From an uncultured Blautia sp. (GTDB lineage Bacteria; Bacillota; Clostridia; Lachnospirales; Lachnospiraceae): a DNA stretch of 37,853 nt. The stretch covers positions 1 through 37,853 of the forward strand of contig CAKRMK010000035.1 in assembly GCA_934364795.1 (NCBI GenBank), read 5' to 3'. This document shows positions 1-7,597 of this stretch, piece after piece. The translations under genes and the position numbers were made by a program. The notes beneath the pieces were generated by a model. The model saw nothing but the letters and a program-made list of their open reading frames with translations, made no database searches and was not told where the DNA came from. How positions within the stretch are numbered: the stretch's first letter is position 1; every line of letters starts with the position of its first letter.

Positions 1-336
1 GAGAATGAATACTCCCACTGCGATGAATGCGGTCAGCCGATAACTGTGTGCCAGAGATTTACGCAGATTTTCGAAATCCTTTGCCCCATAATACTGGGAG
101 AGCTGAATGGAAAATCCCTGGGTGAGTCCGGTGGATATTCCTGTGACAACCCACATCAGAAAGTCAACAGCACCCAGTGCGGCAAGAGCCTCCACACCTG
201 CAATCTGGCCAACGACCATGGTATCCACCATTGTATAAAGCTGCTGACAGATATTCCCCAGCATCAGGGGAATTGCAAAAAGAATGATCAATCGTCCCGG
301 CGAACCGGAGGTCATATCCTGAATCTTGGTTTTCAT
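1..336 (-). CDS. MATE-family multidrug/Na+ antiporter, N-terminal part (cut by window edge)
   Basis: The minus strand encodes 112 codons open to the left edge, starting at the ATG whose complement is 334-336. The protein begins MKTKIQDMTSGSPGRLIILF and continues through IPLMLGNICQQLYTMVDTMV and GVEALAALGAVDFLMW. This is the characteristic first half of a MATE transporter: a short cytoplasmic N-terminus, TM1, the QQLYTMVDTMVVG segment and TM2. MATE proteins are inner-membrane exporters driven by Na+ or H+ gradients. The start is supported by a purine-rich GGAAAGGA sequence about 10 bases upstream. The gene is divergent from the ROK regulator at 666, and two perfect palindromes lie between them, so that regulator may control it; this is inference. 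The substrate cannot be predicted. The family call is firm, and the C-terminal part lies outside the window. Confidence 0.9.
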   Translation of the reverse strand, partial: MKTKIQDMTSGSPGRLIILFAIPLMLGNICQQLYTMVDTMVVGQIAGVEALAALGAVDFLMWVVTGISTGLTQGFSIQLSQYYGAKDFENLRKSLAHSYRLTAFIAVGVFIL

Positions 337-357
337 TAGTATAAAAGTTCCTTTCCA

Positions 358-401
358 GAGCATATTTGAAAAGGATTAAGAATGATTTTTTAAATATGCT
401 C
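358..401. repeat. Imperfect palindromic element with GAGCATATTT ends
   Basis: GAGCATATTT (358-367) is repeated inverted as AAATATGCTC (392-401), enclosing 24 bases. The left half plus the following GAAAAGG resembles the complement of the element at 31436-31462, so this may be a degenerate copy of the dispersed palindrome seen elsewhere in the window. It lies in the leader of the minus-strand MATE gene, so a leader hairpin is an alternative explanation. Confidence 0.5.
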
Positions 402-441
402 AGATATTTACATTGATAATTTTATATCATTAACGTGAAAA

Positions 442-460
442 ATGAAATATAATATTTCAT
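442..460. promoter_or_regulatory. Perfect 19-bp palindrome, candidate operator
   Basis: ATGAAATATAATATTTCAT is a perfect inverted repeat around a central A. It lies between the divergent MATE and ROK genes. It contains TATAAT on the plus strand (448-453), although no good -35 box is seen at the right distance. Binding by the adjacent ROK regulator is a plausible inference. Confidence 0.45.
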
Positions 461-496
461 CCGGACGATATAAATTTATCTGTTATTGTAGATATA

Positions 497-513
497 TTAA
501 CTGAATCAGTTAA
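497..513. promoter_or_regulatory. Perfect 17-bp palindrome, candidate ROK operator
   Basis: TTAACTGAATCAGTTAA consists of TTAACTGA and its complement around a central A. It lies 153 bases before the ROK regulator start and 161 bases before the MATE start. A symmetric site of this kind fits a dimeric winged-helix repressor. The rest of the intergenic stretch 337-665 is AT-rich, and no gene is seen in it. Confidence 0.5.
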
Positions 514-665
514 GTCCCCTGCTTCAATTGCAAAAAGTAATAAATTATGGATGGAGACTTTATATTTGCAGCAACATACTCTGTAGAGACAATGGCTATT
601 TACAAATATGACAATAACAGGTATCATTCTTTTATAAATACATTCATAAAAGAAGGTAAAATAGA

Positions 666-1778
666 ATGAGCGGACTGGAAAAGAAATTTGCCACGAAATC
701 AAAAATCGTAAATTATATTATAAATAGAGAATCCACATCAAAAGTAGAAATATCCAAAGAATTGAATCTGAGTATGCCAACAGTTCTGGCTAATGTAAAA
801 AATCTGTTGGAGAAAGGTGTCATAATAGAAAACGGAGAATATGAATCTACAGGAGGAAGAAAGGCTAAGAGTATTGGAATCAATCCATCCTATCGTTATG
901 CAATGGGAATTGTGATCACTGCAAATCATGTGGGAATGGTGCTGGTAAATCTGAAGTATGAGATTGTAAAATCAGAGCGGATCCGTCTGAAATTTGTACC
1001 TGATATGTCATATTGCAGTCAGGTGGCAGATTTTGCAGAGAAATTTCTGGATCATATGAATGATGCAGAGCAGAAAGAAAAGCTTCTGGGTGTTGGAATC
1101 TCTATTCCGGGAATCATTAATCAGGAGCAGAAACTGGTGATAAAATCCCACGCACTGAAACTTGAAAACTATAGTCTCAGTTTCCTGGAACAGGCTTTTT
1201 CTGTTCCGGTTTATTTTTCAAATGATGCGAATGCGGCAATGATGGCAGAAGATATGAACACCTATCAGAATGCAATCTATCTTTCGCTGAATCAGACACT
1301 TGGCGGTGCATTTTGCATAGGGGGAAAATTGTTTTCCGGAGAAAATCAGAAGGCCGGAGAATTTGGACATATGATACTTGTACCTCAGGGCCGCAAGTGT
1401 TATTGCGGAAAATCAGGTTGTGCAGATGCTTATTGTGCTGCAGGCGCACTTGTTGGTGAGTCAAAGGATTCTGTGGAACAGTTTATGCAGCTGCTTCAAA
1501 GCAATGATGAAAAGGCTGAGAAGAAATGGGGGGAATATCTTGACTACCTTGCAATTCTGATTTCCAATCTCCGTATGGCATATGATATGGATATCATTCT
1601 TGGAGGAGAAATGGGAGGATATCTTTCAGATTATATGATACCTCTTGGGGAAAAAGTAATGCAGTATAATGGGTTCGATCATGATCTGAGATATCTGAAA
1701 AACTGTTCTTATAAGAAAGAAGCCTCAGCTGTAGGTGCAGCAAAGCATTTTCTGCAGGATTTTATCGGAAAGATATAG
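666..1778 (+). CDS. ROK-family transcriptional regulator (NagC/XylR-like)
   Basis: This 370-residue protein has an N-terminal winged helix (about residues 10-65, with SKVEISKELNLSMPTVLANV as the helix-turn-helix) fused to a ROK sugar-kinase-like domain. The ROK zinc site is clear: FGHM followed by GRKCYCGKSGCAD, with Cys245, Cys247 and Cys252 and an additional Cys257. The kinase-type SNDANAA motif with Asp187 is retained. The N-terminal ATP-binding loop, normally DxGGT-like, is degenerate (AMGIVITANHVGM), so a sugar-sensing repressor is more likely than an active kinase. An AGAAGG sequence lies about 9 bases before the ATG. The gene ends in a strong terminator at 1831-1876 and appears monocistronic. 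Divergence from the MATE gene suggests autoregulation and possible control of the transporter. The sensed sugar is unknown. Confidence 0.9.
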   Translation: MSGLEKKFATKSKIVNYIINRESTSKVEISKELNLSMPTVLANVKNLLEKGVIIENGEYESTGGRKAKSIGINPSYRYAMGIVITANHVGMVLVNLKYEIVKSERIRLKFVPDMSYCSQVADFAEKFLDHMNDAEQKEKLLGVGISIPGIINQEQKLVIKSHALKLENYSLSFLEQAFSVPVYFSNDANAAMMAEDMNTYQNAIYLSLNQTLGGAFCIGGKLFSGENQKAGEFGHMILVPQGRKCYCGKSGCADAYCAAGALVGESKDSVEQFMQLLQSNDEKAEKKWGEYLDYLAILISNLRMAYDMDIILGGEMGGYLSDYMIPLGEKVMQYNGFDHDLRYLKNCSYKKEASAVGAAKHFLQDFIGKI

Positions 1779-1830
1779 ATTTGCCTATAATCTGCCGATA
1801 TATCATAGTAAAAAAATATCTGAATACAAA

Positions 1831-1876
1831 AAATACCCTGATTACAACAATGAAATGTTGTGATCAGGGTATTTTT
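1831..1876 (+). terminator. Rho-independent terminator after the ROK regulator
   Basis: The left arm 1831-1849 (AAATACCCTGATTACAACA) pairs with 1856-1874 with a single G-T wobble, a 6-base loop and a T run after the stem. An A run before the left arm would let it also work leftward. Confidence 0.92.
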
Positions 1877-1991
1877 GCTGTTGCAGGGAATTCCGAAAAT
1901 AATCAGAAGGATTGCTATAGTAAAATCTGCATAAAAACAAAATCTTTACTTTGTGCAACTGGTAGAAATGAGAAATATTCTTAAATATTTA

Positions 1992-2019
1992 TTGACAAAG
2001 TTATAGATTTGAATAATAA
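1992..2019 (+). promoter_or_regulatory. Possible orphan promoter
   Basis: TTGACA (1992-1997) is followed after 16 bases by TAATAA (2014-2019). It points towards the short gene remnant at 2069-2172 and would fit the promoter of a gene that has since been lost. The -10 box is weak. Confidence 0.35.
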
Positions 2020-2068
2020 TGTAATTACTTTAATAAAACATTTGATAAAAGATAATAAATAACTAGAG

Positions 2069-2172
2069 GATCAAAGTACATTCAACAAACAAGGTGTAAA
2101 TTATGAAAAAGCATTGAAAAAAGCAGGAGTTCCTGTCACCTTACATGAAATTCCACAGGCGATTGCATTGAC
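2069..2172 (+). pseudogene. Remnant of a coding region, possibly the C-terminus of an alpha/beta-hydrolase
   Basis: One frame reads FNKQGVNYEKALKKAGVPVT followed by LHEIPQAIAL. It lacks an ATG and an upstream body, is preceded by an in-frame TAA, and runs into the opposite-strand gntR gene. The pattern of a helix, KKAGVPVT and LHEIP resembles the segment before the catalytic histidine of esterase/acetyl-hydrolase proteins (Y..AL..AGVPV....YPGMIHGF), with the histidine region lost. The coding look is seen directly; the family assignment is a guess from that motif. The rest of the 1779-2172 gap holds a terminator and AT-rich DNA. Confidence 0.4.
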
Positions 2173-2871
2173 TCAGACATTTTGTTTTTGGCTGAGCTGT
2201 ATTCTCTTTCGGTTATAGACCAAATGAAGATACATGGCATCCTGGGCACGAAGAGGATCATGAGACGCGATAGCATCAGCAATTTCGCGGTGTGTTTCTA
2301 TGGTCTCTTCGTGCAGAGTACCGCCGGTTGTTTCTACAAACAGAGGAATAGAGCTGTTGATCACAGGAACCAGCCTGGGAACTACAACATTTTTACTGCT
2401 CAATGCTATGGCTGTATGCAGTTCAATATCCTTATGTGTGTGATCTTCATGATTTTTTAATAATATTTCAACTTCATCGCAGAGTGCGGTGATTTTTTTT
2501 ATGTCTTTTTCATCGGCATGTGTGGCTGCCATTGCAGCAATGGAAGGCTCAAGAAGAAAACGAACTTCCAGCAGATCAGTAACAAGTTTTTGCTTGTTGC
2601 CGATAAAAGTAAAGCCAAGGGGATCCTCGACCATTCCAGGAGAAGACGCGATATAGGTACCAGATCCCTGACGGATAGTAACGATATTTCTGGAAGCCAG
2701 AAGTTTCATTGCTTCACGGATAGAACTTCTTCCTGCATTCAGACGTTCGGAAAGAATGGTTTCATTAGGCAGTTTGTCTCCTGGCTGCAGGTTTTCTTCT
2801 AAAATAAGTGCGATGATATCTTCAGATATTTTCTGAGGAAGACTTTTTTCTTCAGATGGTAAATTCATCAT
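2173..2871 (-). CDS. GntR/FadR-family regulator with FCD domain
   Basis: This 232-residue protein has a GntR winged helix at about residues 10-76 (LQPGDKLPNETILSERLNAG, then RSSIREAMKLLASRNIV and the wing RQGSGTYI). An all-helical FCD ligand-binding domain occupies about 95-220. It carries the family's histidine-containing helices, DIELHTAIALSSKN, THREIADAI and LHLVYNRKR, which normally bind a metal and a carboxylate ligand. FCD regulators commonly sense sugar acids, which fits the divergent gluconate-type operon starting at 3153. The start is the outer of two adjacent ATGs (2869-2871), with GGAG 8 bases upstream. It is probably a repressor released by an aldonate or by KDG/KDPG; the ligand is inferred from context. 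Confidence 0.9.
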   Translation of the reverse strand: MMNLPSEEKSLPQKISEDIIALILEENLQPGDKLPNETILSERLNAGRSSIREAMKLLASRNIVTIRQGSGTYIASSPGMVEDPLGFTFIGNKQKLVTDLLEVRFLLEPSIAAMAATHADEKDIKKITALCDEVEILLKNHEDHTHKDIELHTAIALSSKNVVVPRLVPVINSSIPLFVETTGGTLHEETIETHREIADAIASHDPLRAQDAMYLHLVYNRKRIQLSQKQNV

Positions 2872-2913
2872 ATGATTTACTCCATTTCTTATATCTCATA
2901 TTTCTTACTTCTT

Positions 2914-2942
2914 ATGATAATATCTTTCAAATTCAAAGTCAA
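2914..2942 (-). promoter_or_regulatory. Sigma-A promoter of the gntR-type regulator
   Basis: On the minus strand TTGACT (2937-2942) and TATCAT (2914-2919) are separated by 17 bases. The 5' leader would be about 35 bases. It is arranged back to back with the permease promoter at 2994-3022. Confidence 0.6.
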
Positions 2943-2993
2943 AATGTTAATATGCACAAAAATACATAGAATATTTTGGATAAAATTACAGTA

Positions 2994-3022
2994 TTGCATT
3001 TTTAGAAGAGTGAATATATTAT
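2994..3022 (+). promoter_or_regulatory. Sigma-A promoter of the sugar-acid operon
   Basis: TTGCAT (2994-2999), a 17-base spacer and TATTAT (3017-3022) predict a start near 3029. That falls on the first CATC-A-GATC operator-like site. Confidence 0.6.
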
Positions 3023-3027
3023 AAATA

Positions 3028-3036
3028 CATCAGATC
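3028..3036. promoter_or_regulatory. Candidate GntR operator, copy 1
   Basis: CATCAGATC differs by one base from the 9-base palindrome CATC-A-GATG at 3123. It overlaps the predicted transcription start. A second, weaker copy, GGTCAGATG, lies at 3092-3100. Confidence 0.45.
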
Positions 3037-3122
3037 AATTGCAAAGAAAAATGACTTAAAACTATAAATAGAAGCTAAAAATCTTAAAATAGGTCAGATG
3101 AATTTGCGATAAACACAAAAAA

Positions 3123-3131
3123 CATCAGATG
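3123..3131. promoter_or_regulatory. Candidate GntR operator, perfect copy
   Basis: CATCAGATG is a perfect palindrome around a central A, just upstream of the permease ribosome binding site (AAGGAGG at 3136-3142). The core TCAGAT recurs at 3030, 3094 and 3125 in the same leader. Confidence 0.45.
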
Positions 3132-3152
3132 AATCAAGGAGGTAAAAGGAAA

Positions 3153-4508
3153 ATGGAAGAAACAGCTTTTGTGGCCGACCCAATGAGGCTGATGATCGCA
3201 GCTCTGGCAGGAATTATAGTGCTACTGGTGCTGATCATCCGATTTAAGCTTCATCCGGTTTTGTCCATGATGATTTCCGCCATTATTATCGGAATCGGAG
3301 CCGGAATGCCGCTTACGATGATTTCTGACACAGTAGAGAAGGGTGTCGGAAAGACTTTACAGGGAATTGCACTTCTGGTAGGGCTGGGTTCTATGTTCGG
3401 TGGAATTCTGGAAGTAAGTGGTGGTGCACAGAGAATTGCAGAAACACTGATCAGCAAATTTGGTCAGAAAAAAGCAGGATGGGCATTGGGAATTACAGGG
3501 CTTGTAATTGGCACAACCGTATTTTTTGAAGCAGGTGTTGTTGTATTGATACCATTAGCTTTCAGCGTTGCAAAGCAGACGAAAAAATCTACATTATATT
3601 ATGCAATTCCACTTCTTGCAGGTCTTGCCAGCGGGTATGCTTTTGTACCGCCATCTGCCGGATCTGTACTTGTTGCAAATGCGCTTGGAGTAAATTTGGG
3701 AACTATGATCATGGTTGGAGTTCCAACAGCATTGATTTGTATGCTGGTTTCCGGAATTATCTGGGGTGGTTTTATTGGCAATAAAATTTTTACAGAACTT
3801 CCGGTAAATGTAGAGGAAATTAAGGATGACGGAAATGAGCTGCCGCCGTTTGGCCTCGTATTAGGTGTGGTATTGATTCCGCTTGTGCTGATTCTTCTCA
3901 GTACATTGTCAAAATATATGCCAATTCCGGAAAGTGTACAGAATATTCTTGGATTTCTTGGAAAACCATTTCTGGCACTCACGATCGCAACTCTGGCAGC
4001 CATGTATTTTCTGGGAATCCGACGAGGATTTACCGGTGCTCAATTAAAGAAAATACTGGATCACTCACTCAGACCGGTAGGCATGATACTTCTGGTTATT
4101 GCCAGTGGTGGTGTGATCAGATGGATGCTTCAGGATTCCGGGCTTGGAAATATCATTGGTCCTGCTCTTGAAAAAAGCGGACTTCCATTGATCCTTATTG
4201 CTTTTCTTATTGCAGTTCTGGTCAGGGCTTCGGTGGGAAGTTCCATTGTGGCGATGACAATGGCATCAGGAATCATGGCGACAATGCCGGCGGTAATGGC
4301 TACAAGCATGATTTACAGAGCTGCCATGTGCTGTGCAATCTGTGGTGGCGCAACAGCACTGAGTCATGTAAATGACGCTGGATTCTGGCTGGTAGGAACT
4401 TTCCTTGAAATCGATGAAAAAACAACATTGAAATCGTGGTCAGTCATGGAGACACTGATCGGTGTCACAGCATTTGTTGTAAGCTTTGTTATTTCAATTT
4501 TTGCGTAG
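3153..4508 (+). CDS. GntP-family gluconate/aldonate:H+ symporter
   Basis: This integral membrane permease of 451 residues has about 12 hydrophobic segments. The GntP signature region is clear: LHPVLSMMISAIIIGIGAGM, LQGIALLVGLGSMFGGILE, TTVFFEAGVVVLIPLAF, and near the C-terminus VGSSIVAMTMASGI and SHVNDAGFW. Family members import gluconate or related hydroxy acids with protons. An in-frame ATG at 3129 overlaps the ribosome binding site AAGGAGG (3136-3142). The ATG at 3153, about 10 bases after it, is therefore taken as the start. It is the first gene of the cluster with HPr-like protein, dehydratase, KDG kinase and KDPG aldolase, which supports a substrate convertible to KDG, such as gluconate or galactonate. 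The exact substrate is not determined by sequence. Confidence 0.93.
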   Translation: MEETAFVADPMRLMIAALAGIIVLLVLIIRFKLHPVLSMMISAIIIGIGAGMPLTMISDTVEKGVGKTLQGIALLVGLGSMFGGILEVSGGAQRIAETLISKFGQKKAGWALGITGLVIGTTVFFEAGVVVLIPLAFSVAKQTKKSTLYYAIPLLAGLASGYAFVPPSAGSVLVANALGVNLGTMIMVGVPTALICMLVSGIIWGGFIGNKIFTELPVNVEEIKDDGNELPPFGLVLGVVLIPLVLILLSTLSKYMPIPESVQNILGFLGKPFLALTIATLAAMYFLGIRRGFTGAQLKKILDHSLRPVGMILLVIASGGVIRWMLQDSGLGNIIGPALEKSGLPLILIAFLIAVLVRASVGSSIVAMTMASGIMATMPAVMATSMIYRAAMCCAICGGATALSHVNDAGFWLVGTFLEIDEKTTLKSWSVMETLIGVTAFVVSFVISIFA

Positions 4509-4521
4509 GAGGCAGAGATTA

Positions 4522-4758
4522 ATGATAAGGATATCGGTTTATTTAAGAGACATGTATGACGCAAAACATCTGGTGCAGGCGGCATCTGGATGTCAGAAAG
4601 ATGTAGATCTGATCTGTGGAAAATATATTGTAGATGCGAAATCCATGCTGGGAGTGTTCAGCCTGCCGACATTTGATAATGTGGAACTTGGCGTGGAAGA
4701 TGATGAAGAACAGGAACTCAGAGAAAAACTGGAAAGTTTAAATCTGATCCGGGAATAA
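4522..4758 (+). CDS. HPr-like (Crh-like) protein without active-site histidine
   Basis: This 78-residue protein starts at 4522 behind AGGAGG (4507-4512), which overlaps the permease stop. It has an HPr-type beta-alpha-beta pattern. DLICGKYIVDAKSMLGVFSL aligns with the HPr segment around regulatory Ser46 (typically V.LKSIMGVMSL), so Ser41 is the Ser46 equivalent. The GLHARPA active-site loop is absent; the corresponding stretch is RDMYDAKHLV, so PTS phosphotransfer on His15 is unlikely. B. subtilis Crh also lacks His15 and keeps Ser46, acting as a CcpA co-effector. That comparison is family knowledge; a regulatory role here is inference. The end is acidic (GVEDDEEQELREKLESLN). It sits between permease and dehydratase with tight spacing, so it is co-transcribed with them. 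Confidence 0.8.
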   Translation: MIRISVYLRDMYDAKHLVQAASGCQKDVDLICGKYIVDAKSMLGVFSLPTFDNVELGVEDDEEQELREKLESLNLIRE

Positions 4759-4771
4759 AGAGGAGAGTATT

Positions 4772-6517
4772 ATGCAGTTAAAAAGTCAGGAAATGAGAAA
4801 ACTTGCACCGGAGCTTGATCCGCTGCGTCTGGGAACAGGATGGACAAAAGAGGACCTGGGAAAGGTTCAGGTCATGGTAGAAAGTACTTACGGTGACAGT
4901 CATCCGGGAAGTGGACATTTAAATATCCTTGTGGAAGAGGTAAGGAAGGGAATTGCTGAGGAAGGTGGATTTGGTGCACGTTATTACTGTACCGATATCT
5001 GTGATGGTGAAAGTCAGGGAACAGATGGCATCAATTACAGTCTGGCAAGTCGTGAAATGATAGCCAATATGATTGAAATTCATGCAAATGCAACACCATT
5101 TGATGCAGGTGTATATCTTTCAAGCTGTGATAAAGGGGTTCCAGGAAACCTGATCGGACTTGCCAGAGTAAATATTCCGTCTGTCTTTGTGCCGGGTGGA
5201 ACAATGAATGCCGGACCGGAGATGCTGACGCTGGAACAGCTTGGAATGTACAGTGCAAAATTTGAACGTGGTGAAATTGATGAAGAAAAGCTTGACTGGG
5301 CAAAGTGCAATGCATGCCCGAGCTGTGGAGCATGTTCCTTTATCGGAACGGCATCTACCATGCAGATTATGGCAGAAGCACTTGGTCTTGCACTTCCGGG
5401 TACGGCACTGATGCCATCTACAAGTCCGGATCTTCTTGAATTTGCCAGAGAAGCGGGAAGACAGGCAGTCCGGATTGCACAGATGGAAAATATGCGTCCG
5501 TCTGACATTGTAACTATGGACAGCTTCGAAAACGCGATTCTTGTACATGCCGCAATTTCAGGAAGTACCAACTGTCTGTTACATATTCCGGCAATTGCAC
5601 ATGAGCTTGGTATTGAGATTACTGGGGATACTTTTGACAGACTGCACAGAAATGCCAGATATCTTCTGGACGTACGTCCGGCAGGACGCTGGCCGGCAGA
5701 ATGTTTCTATTATGCAGGTGGTGTACCGGCGATCATGGAAGAAATTAAAGAAAATCTTCATTTGGATGTAATGACTGTTACAGGAAAAACTTTAGGAGAA
5801 AACCTGGAAGAACTGAAGAAAAATGGATTTTACGAAAAATGTGAAAAATGGCTTCAGGAATTTAATAAACGTTATCATGTAAATCTTACAAAAGAGGATA
5901 TCATCCGTCCATATGACAAAGCAATCGGAACAGATGGAAGTATTGCTGTTCTTCGTGGAAACCTTGCTCCGGAAGGAGCTGTAATTAAACATACTGCATG
6001 CCCGAAGGAAATGTTTAAATCTGTACTTCGTGCAAGACCATTTGACAGTGAGGAAGAATGCCTGGATGCAGTATTAAAACATAAAGTGCAGAAAGGTGAT
6101 GCTGTTTTCATCCGTTATGAGGGACCAAAAGGAAGCGGAATGCCGGAAATGTTCTATACTTCTGAGGCAATCAGCAGCGATAAAGAATTGGGAAAGAGTA
6201 TTGCACTGATCACAGATGGCCGTTTTTCCGGCGCATCTACTGGTCCGGTAATCGGACATTGTAGCCCGGAAGCTGTTGACGGCGGCCCGATTGCACTTGT
6301 TGAAGAAGGGGACCTGATTGAAATTGACGTTATGGAAAGAAAACTGAATATCATTGGAATTGCAGGAGAACGCAAATCTATGGAAGAAATTGATCAGATC
6401 CTTGCAGAAAGACGTAAAAACTGGAAACCACGAGAAGCAAAATATAAGAAAGGTGTGCTGAGACTTTTCAGTCAGCATGCTGCAAGCCCGATGAAGGGAG
6501 CTTATCTGGAGTATTAA
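4772..6517 (+). CDS. IlvD/Edd-family sugar-acid dehydratase (probable gluconate/aldonate dehydratase)
   Basis: This 581-residue Fe-S dehydratase belongs to the dihydroxy-acid/phosphogluconate dehydratase superfamily. Visible landmarks are SSCDKGVPGNLIGLAR with Cys119, the cysteine cluster CNACPSCGACSF (Cys179, 182, 185, 188) followed by GTASTMQIMAEALGLALPG, SGSTNCLLHIPAIAHELG, and ALITDGRFSGASTGPVIGH near the C-terminus. Such enzymes eliminate water from a 2,3-dihydroxy acid to give a 2-keto-3-deoxy acid. Automatic pipelines may call it IlvD, but no isoleucine/valine genes are present. It sits between a GntP permease and KDG kinase plus KDPG aldolase, so conversion of D-gluconate (or a close aldonate) to KDG is favoured. 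The ribosome binding site is AGAGGAGAG just upstream. 6-Phosphogluconate dehydratase is less likely because no gluconate kinase is seen. Confidence 0.88.
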   Translation: MQLKSQEMRKLAPELDPLRLGTGWTKEDLGKVQVMVESTYGDSHPGSGHLNILVEEVRKGIAEEGGFGARYYCTDICDGESQGTDGINYSLASREMIANMIEIHANATPFDAGVYLSSCDKGVPGNLIGLARVNIPSVFVPGGTMNAGPEMLTLEQLGMYSAKFERGEIDEEKLDWAKCNACPSCGACSFIGTASTMQIMAEALGLALPGTALMPSTSPDLLEFAREAGRQAVRIAQMENMRPSDIVTMDSFENAILVHAAISGSTNCLLHIPAIAHELGIEITGDTFDRLHRNARYLLDVRPAGRWPAECFYYAGGVPAIMEEIKENLHLDVMTVTGKTLGENLEELKKNGFYEKCEKWLQEFNKRYHVNLTKEDIIRPYDKAIGTDGSIAVLRGNLAPEGAVIKHTACPKEMFKSVLRARPFDSEEECLDAVLKHKVQKGDAVFIRYEGPKGSGMPEMFYTSEAISSDKELGKSIALITDGRFSGASTGPVIGHCSPEAVDGGPIALVEEGDLIEIDVMERKLNIIGIAGERKSMEEIDQILAERRKNWKPREAKYKKGVLRLFSQHAASPMKGAYLEY

Positions 6518-6518
6518 T

Positions 6519-7571
6519 ATGGAACATAAATTTATTACGATTGGTGAGATCATGCTTCGTTTGACTCCACCAGATTATGAAAAAATCAGAACGGCAACAA
6601 CTTTTGAAGCAAGATATGGGGGAAGTGAGGCAAATGTTGCTCTTTCCCTTGCGAATCTTGGCGTAGATGCATCATTTTTTACAGTAGTTCCGGGAAATAG
6701 TCTTGGAAAAAGTGCTGTGCGTATGATGCGAAGTAATGACGTAAATTGCGATAGCGTGGTTTACTCTACGGAAGAAGAGACACCTACGCATCGTCTGGGA
6801 ACTTATTATCTGGAAACAGGTTATGGAATTCGCCCGAGCAAAGTGGTTTACGACAGGAAACACAGTGCTTTTTCAGAATACGATTTCAGCAAAACAGATG
6901 TAAAAAAAATTCTGGCTGGTTATACATGGCTTCATGTAAGTGGTATTACACCGGCGCTTGGAACGAAATGCCGTCAATTGATAATGACATGTCTGAAAAC
7001 TGCAAAGGAAAATGGAATGACAGTAAGTTTTGACGGGAATTTCAGAAGTACTTTGTGGAGCTGGGAAGAGGCAAGAGATTTTTGCACACGCTGTCTTCCA
7101 TATGTGGATGTCCTTTTTGGGATAGAACCTTATCATATCTGGAAGGATGAGGAAAATCATAATGCAGGAGATGTAAAGGATGACATTCCATTTCAGCCGG
7201 ATCTTGAACAGCAGGAGAAAGTGTTCAGAGCATTCGTAAGCAGATATCCAAATATAAAATGTATTGCGAGACATGTCCGTTTTGCACATAGCTGTAGTGA
7301 AAACAGTCTTTCTGCTTATCTCTGGTTAAATGGAAAGACCTATGCAAGTAAGAGACTGACCTTTCATATTCTTGACAGAGTAGGTGGTGGAGATGCATTT
7401 GTAAGTGGCATAATATATGGGCTGATGAATGATTATACGCCGGAGGATATTGTGAATTTTGGTGTTGCGGCAAGTGCAGTGAAACATACGATTCATGGTG
7501 ATGGAAATATCACAGATGATGTTTCGATGATCAGACATGTGATGGAAATGAACTTTGATATAAAAAGATGA
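6519..7571 (+). CDS. kdgK: PfkB-family 2-keto-3-deoxygluconate kinase
   Basis: This ribokinase/PfkB-family kinase has 350 residues. The N-terminal sugar-binding motif is EARYGGSEANVALSLANLG (Gly34-Gly35), and the C-terminal ATP/anion-hole motif is DRVGGGDAFVSGIIYGL with catalytic Asp292. The G-G-G-D version is common among KDG kinases. It phosphorylates KDG to KDPG with ATP in the cytoplasm, supplying the aldolase encoded immediately downstream. The start follows the dehydratase stop by one base, with a GGAG inside the preceding gene's end, which suggests translational coupling. The operon position makes KDG the likely substrate over fructose or ribose. The specificity call rests on context plus the motif. 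Confidence 0.88.
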   Translation: MEHKFITIGEIMLRLTPPDYEKIRTATTFEARYGGSEANVALSLANLGVDASFFTVVPGNSLGKSAVRMMRSNDVNCDSVVYSTEEETPTHRLGTYYLETGYGIRPSKVVYDRKHSAFSEYDFSKTDVKKILAGYTWLHVSGITPALGTKCRQLIMTCLKTAKENGMTVSFDGNFRSTLWSWEEARDFCTRCLPYVDVLFGIEPYHIWKDEENHNAGDVKDDIPFQPDLEQQEKVFRAFVSRYPNIKCIARHVRFAHSCSENSLSAYLWLNGKTYASKRLTFHILDRVGGGDAFVSGIIYGLMNDYTPEDIVNFGVAASAVKHTIHGDGNITDDVSMIRHVMEMNFDIKR

Positions 7572-7597
7572 TATGATTTAAGCGAAAGGAAATTCAA

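Noticed and set aside
46..339. Plus-strand reading frame of 97 codons
   Set aside because: It is the shadow of the MATE gene on the minus strand, which has clear family motifs and a ribosome binding site.
1667..1681. GGGTTCGATC, resembling a tRNA T-arm
   Set aside because: It lies inside the ROK gene, and no acceptor or anticodon arms fit around it.
3129..3152. Earlier ATG for the GntP permease
   Set aside because: It overlaps the AAGGAGG ribosome binding site, which is correctly spaced for the ATG at 3153.
6519..7571. GGGD in place of GAGD as a sign of an inactive kinase
   Set aside because: DRVGGGDAF is a usual form of this motif in KDG kinases, and the catalytic aspartate is present.
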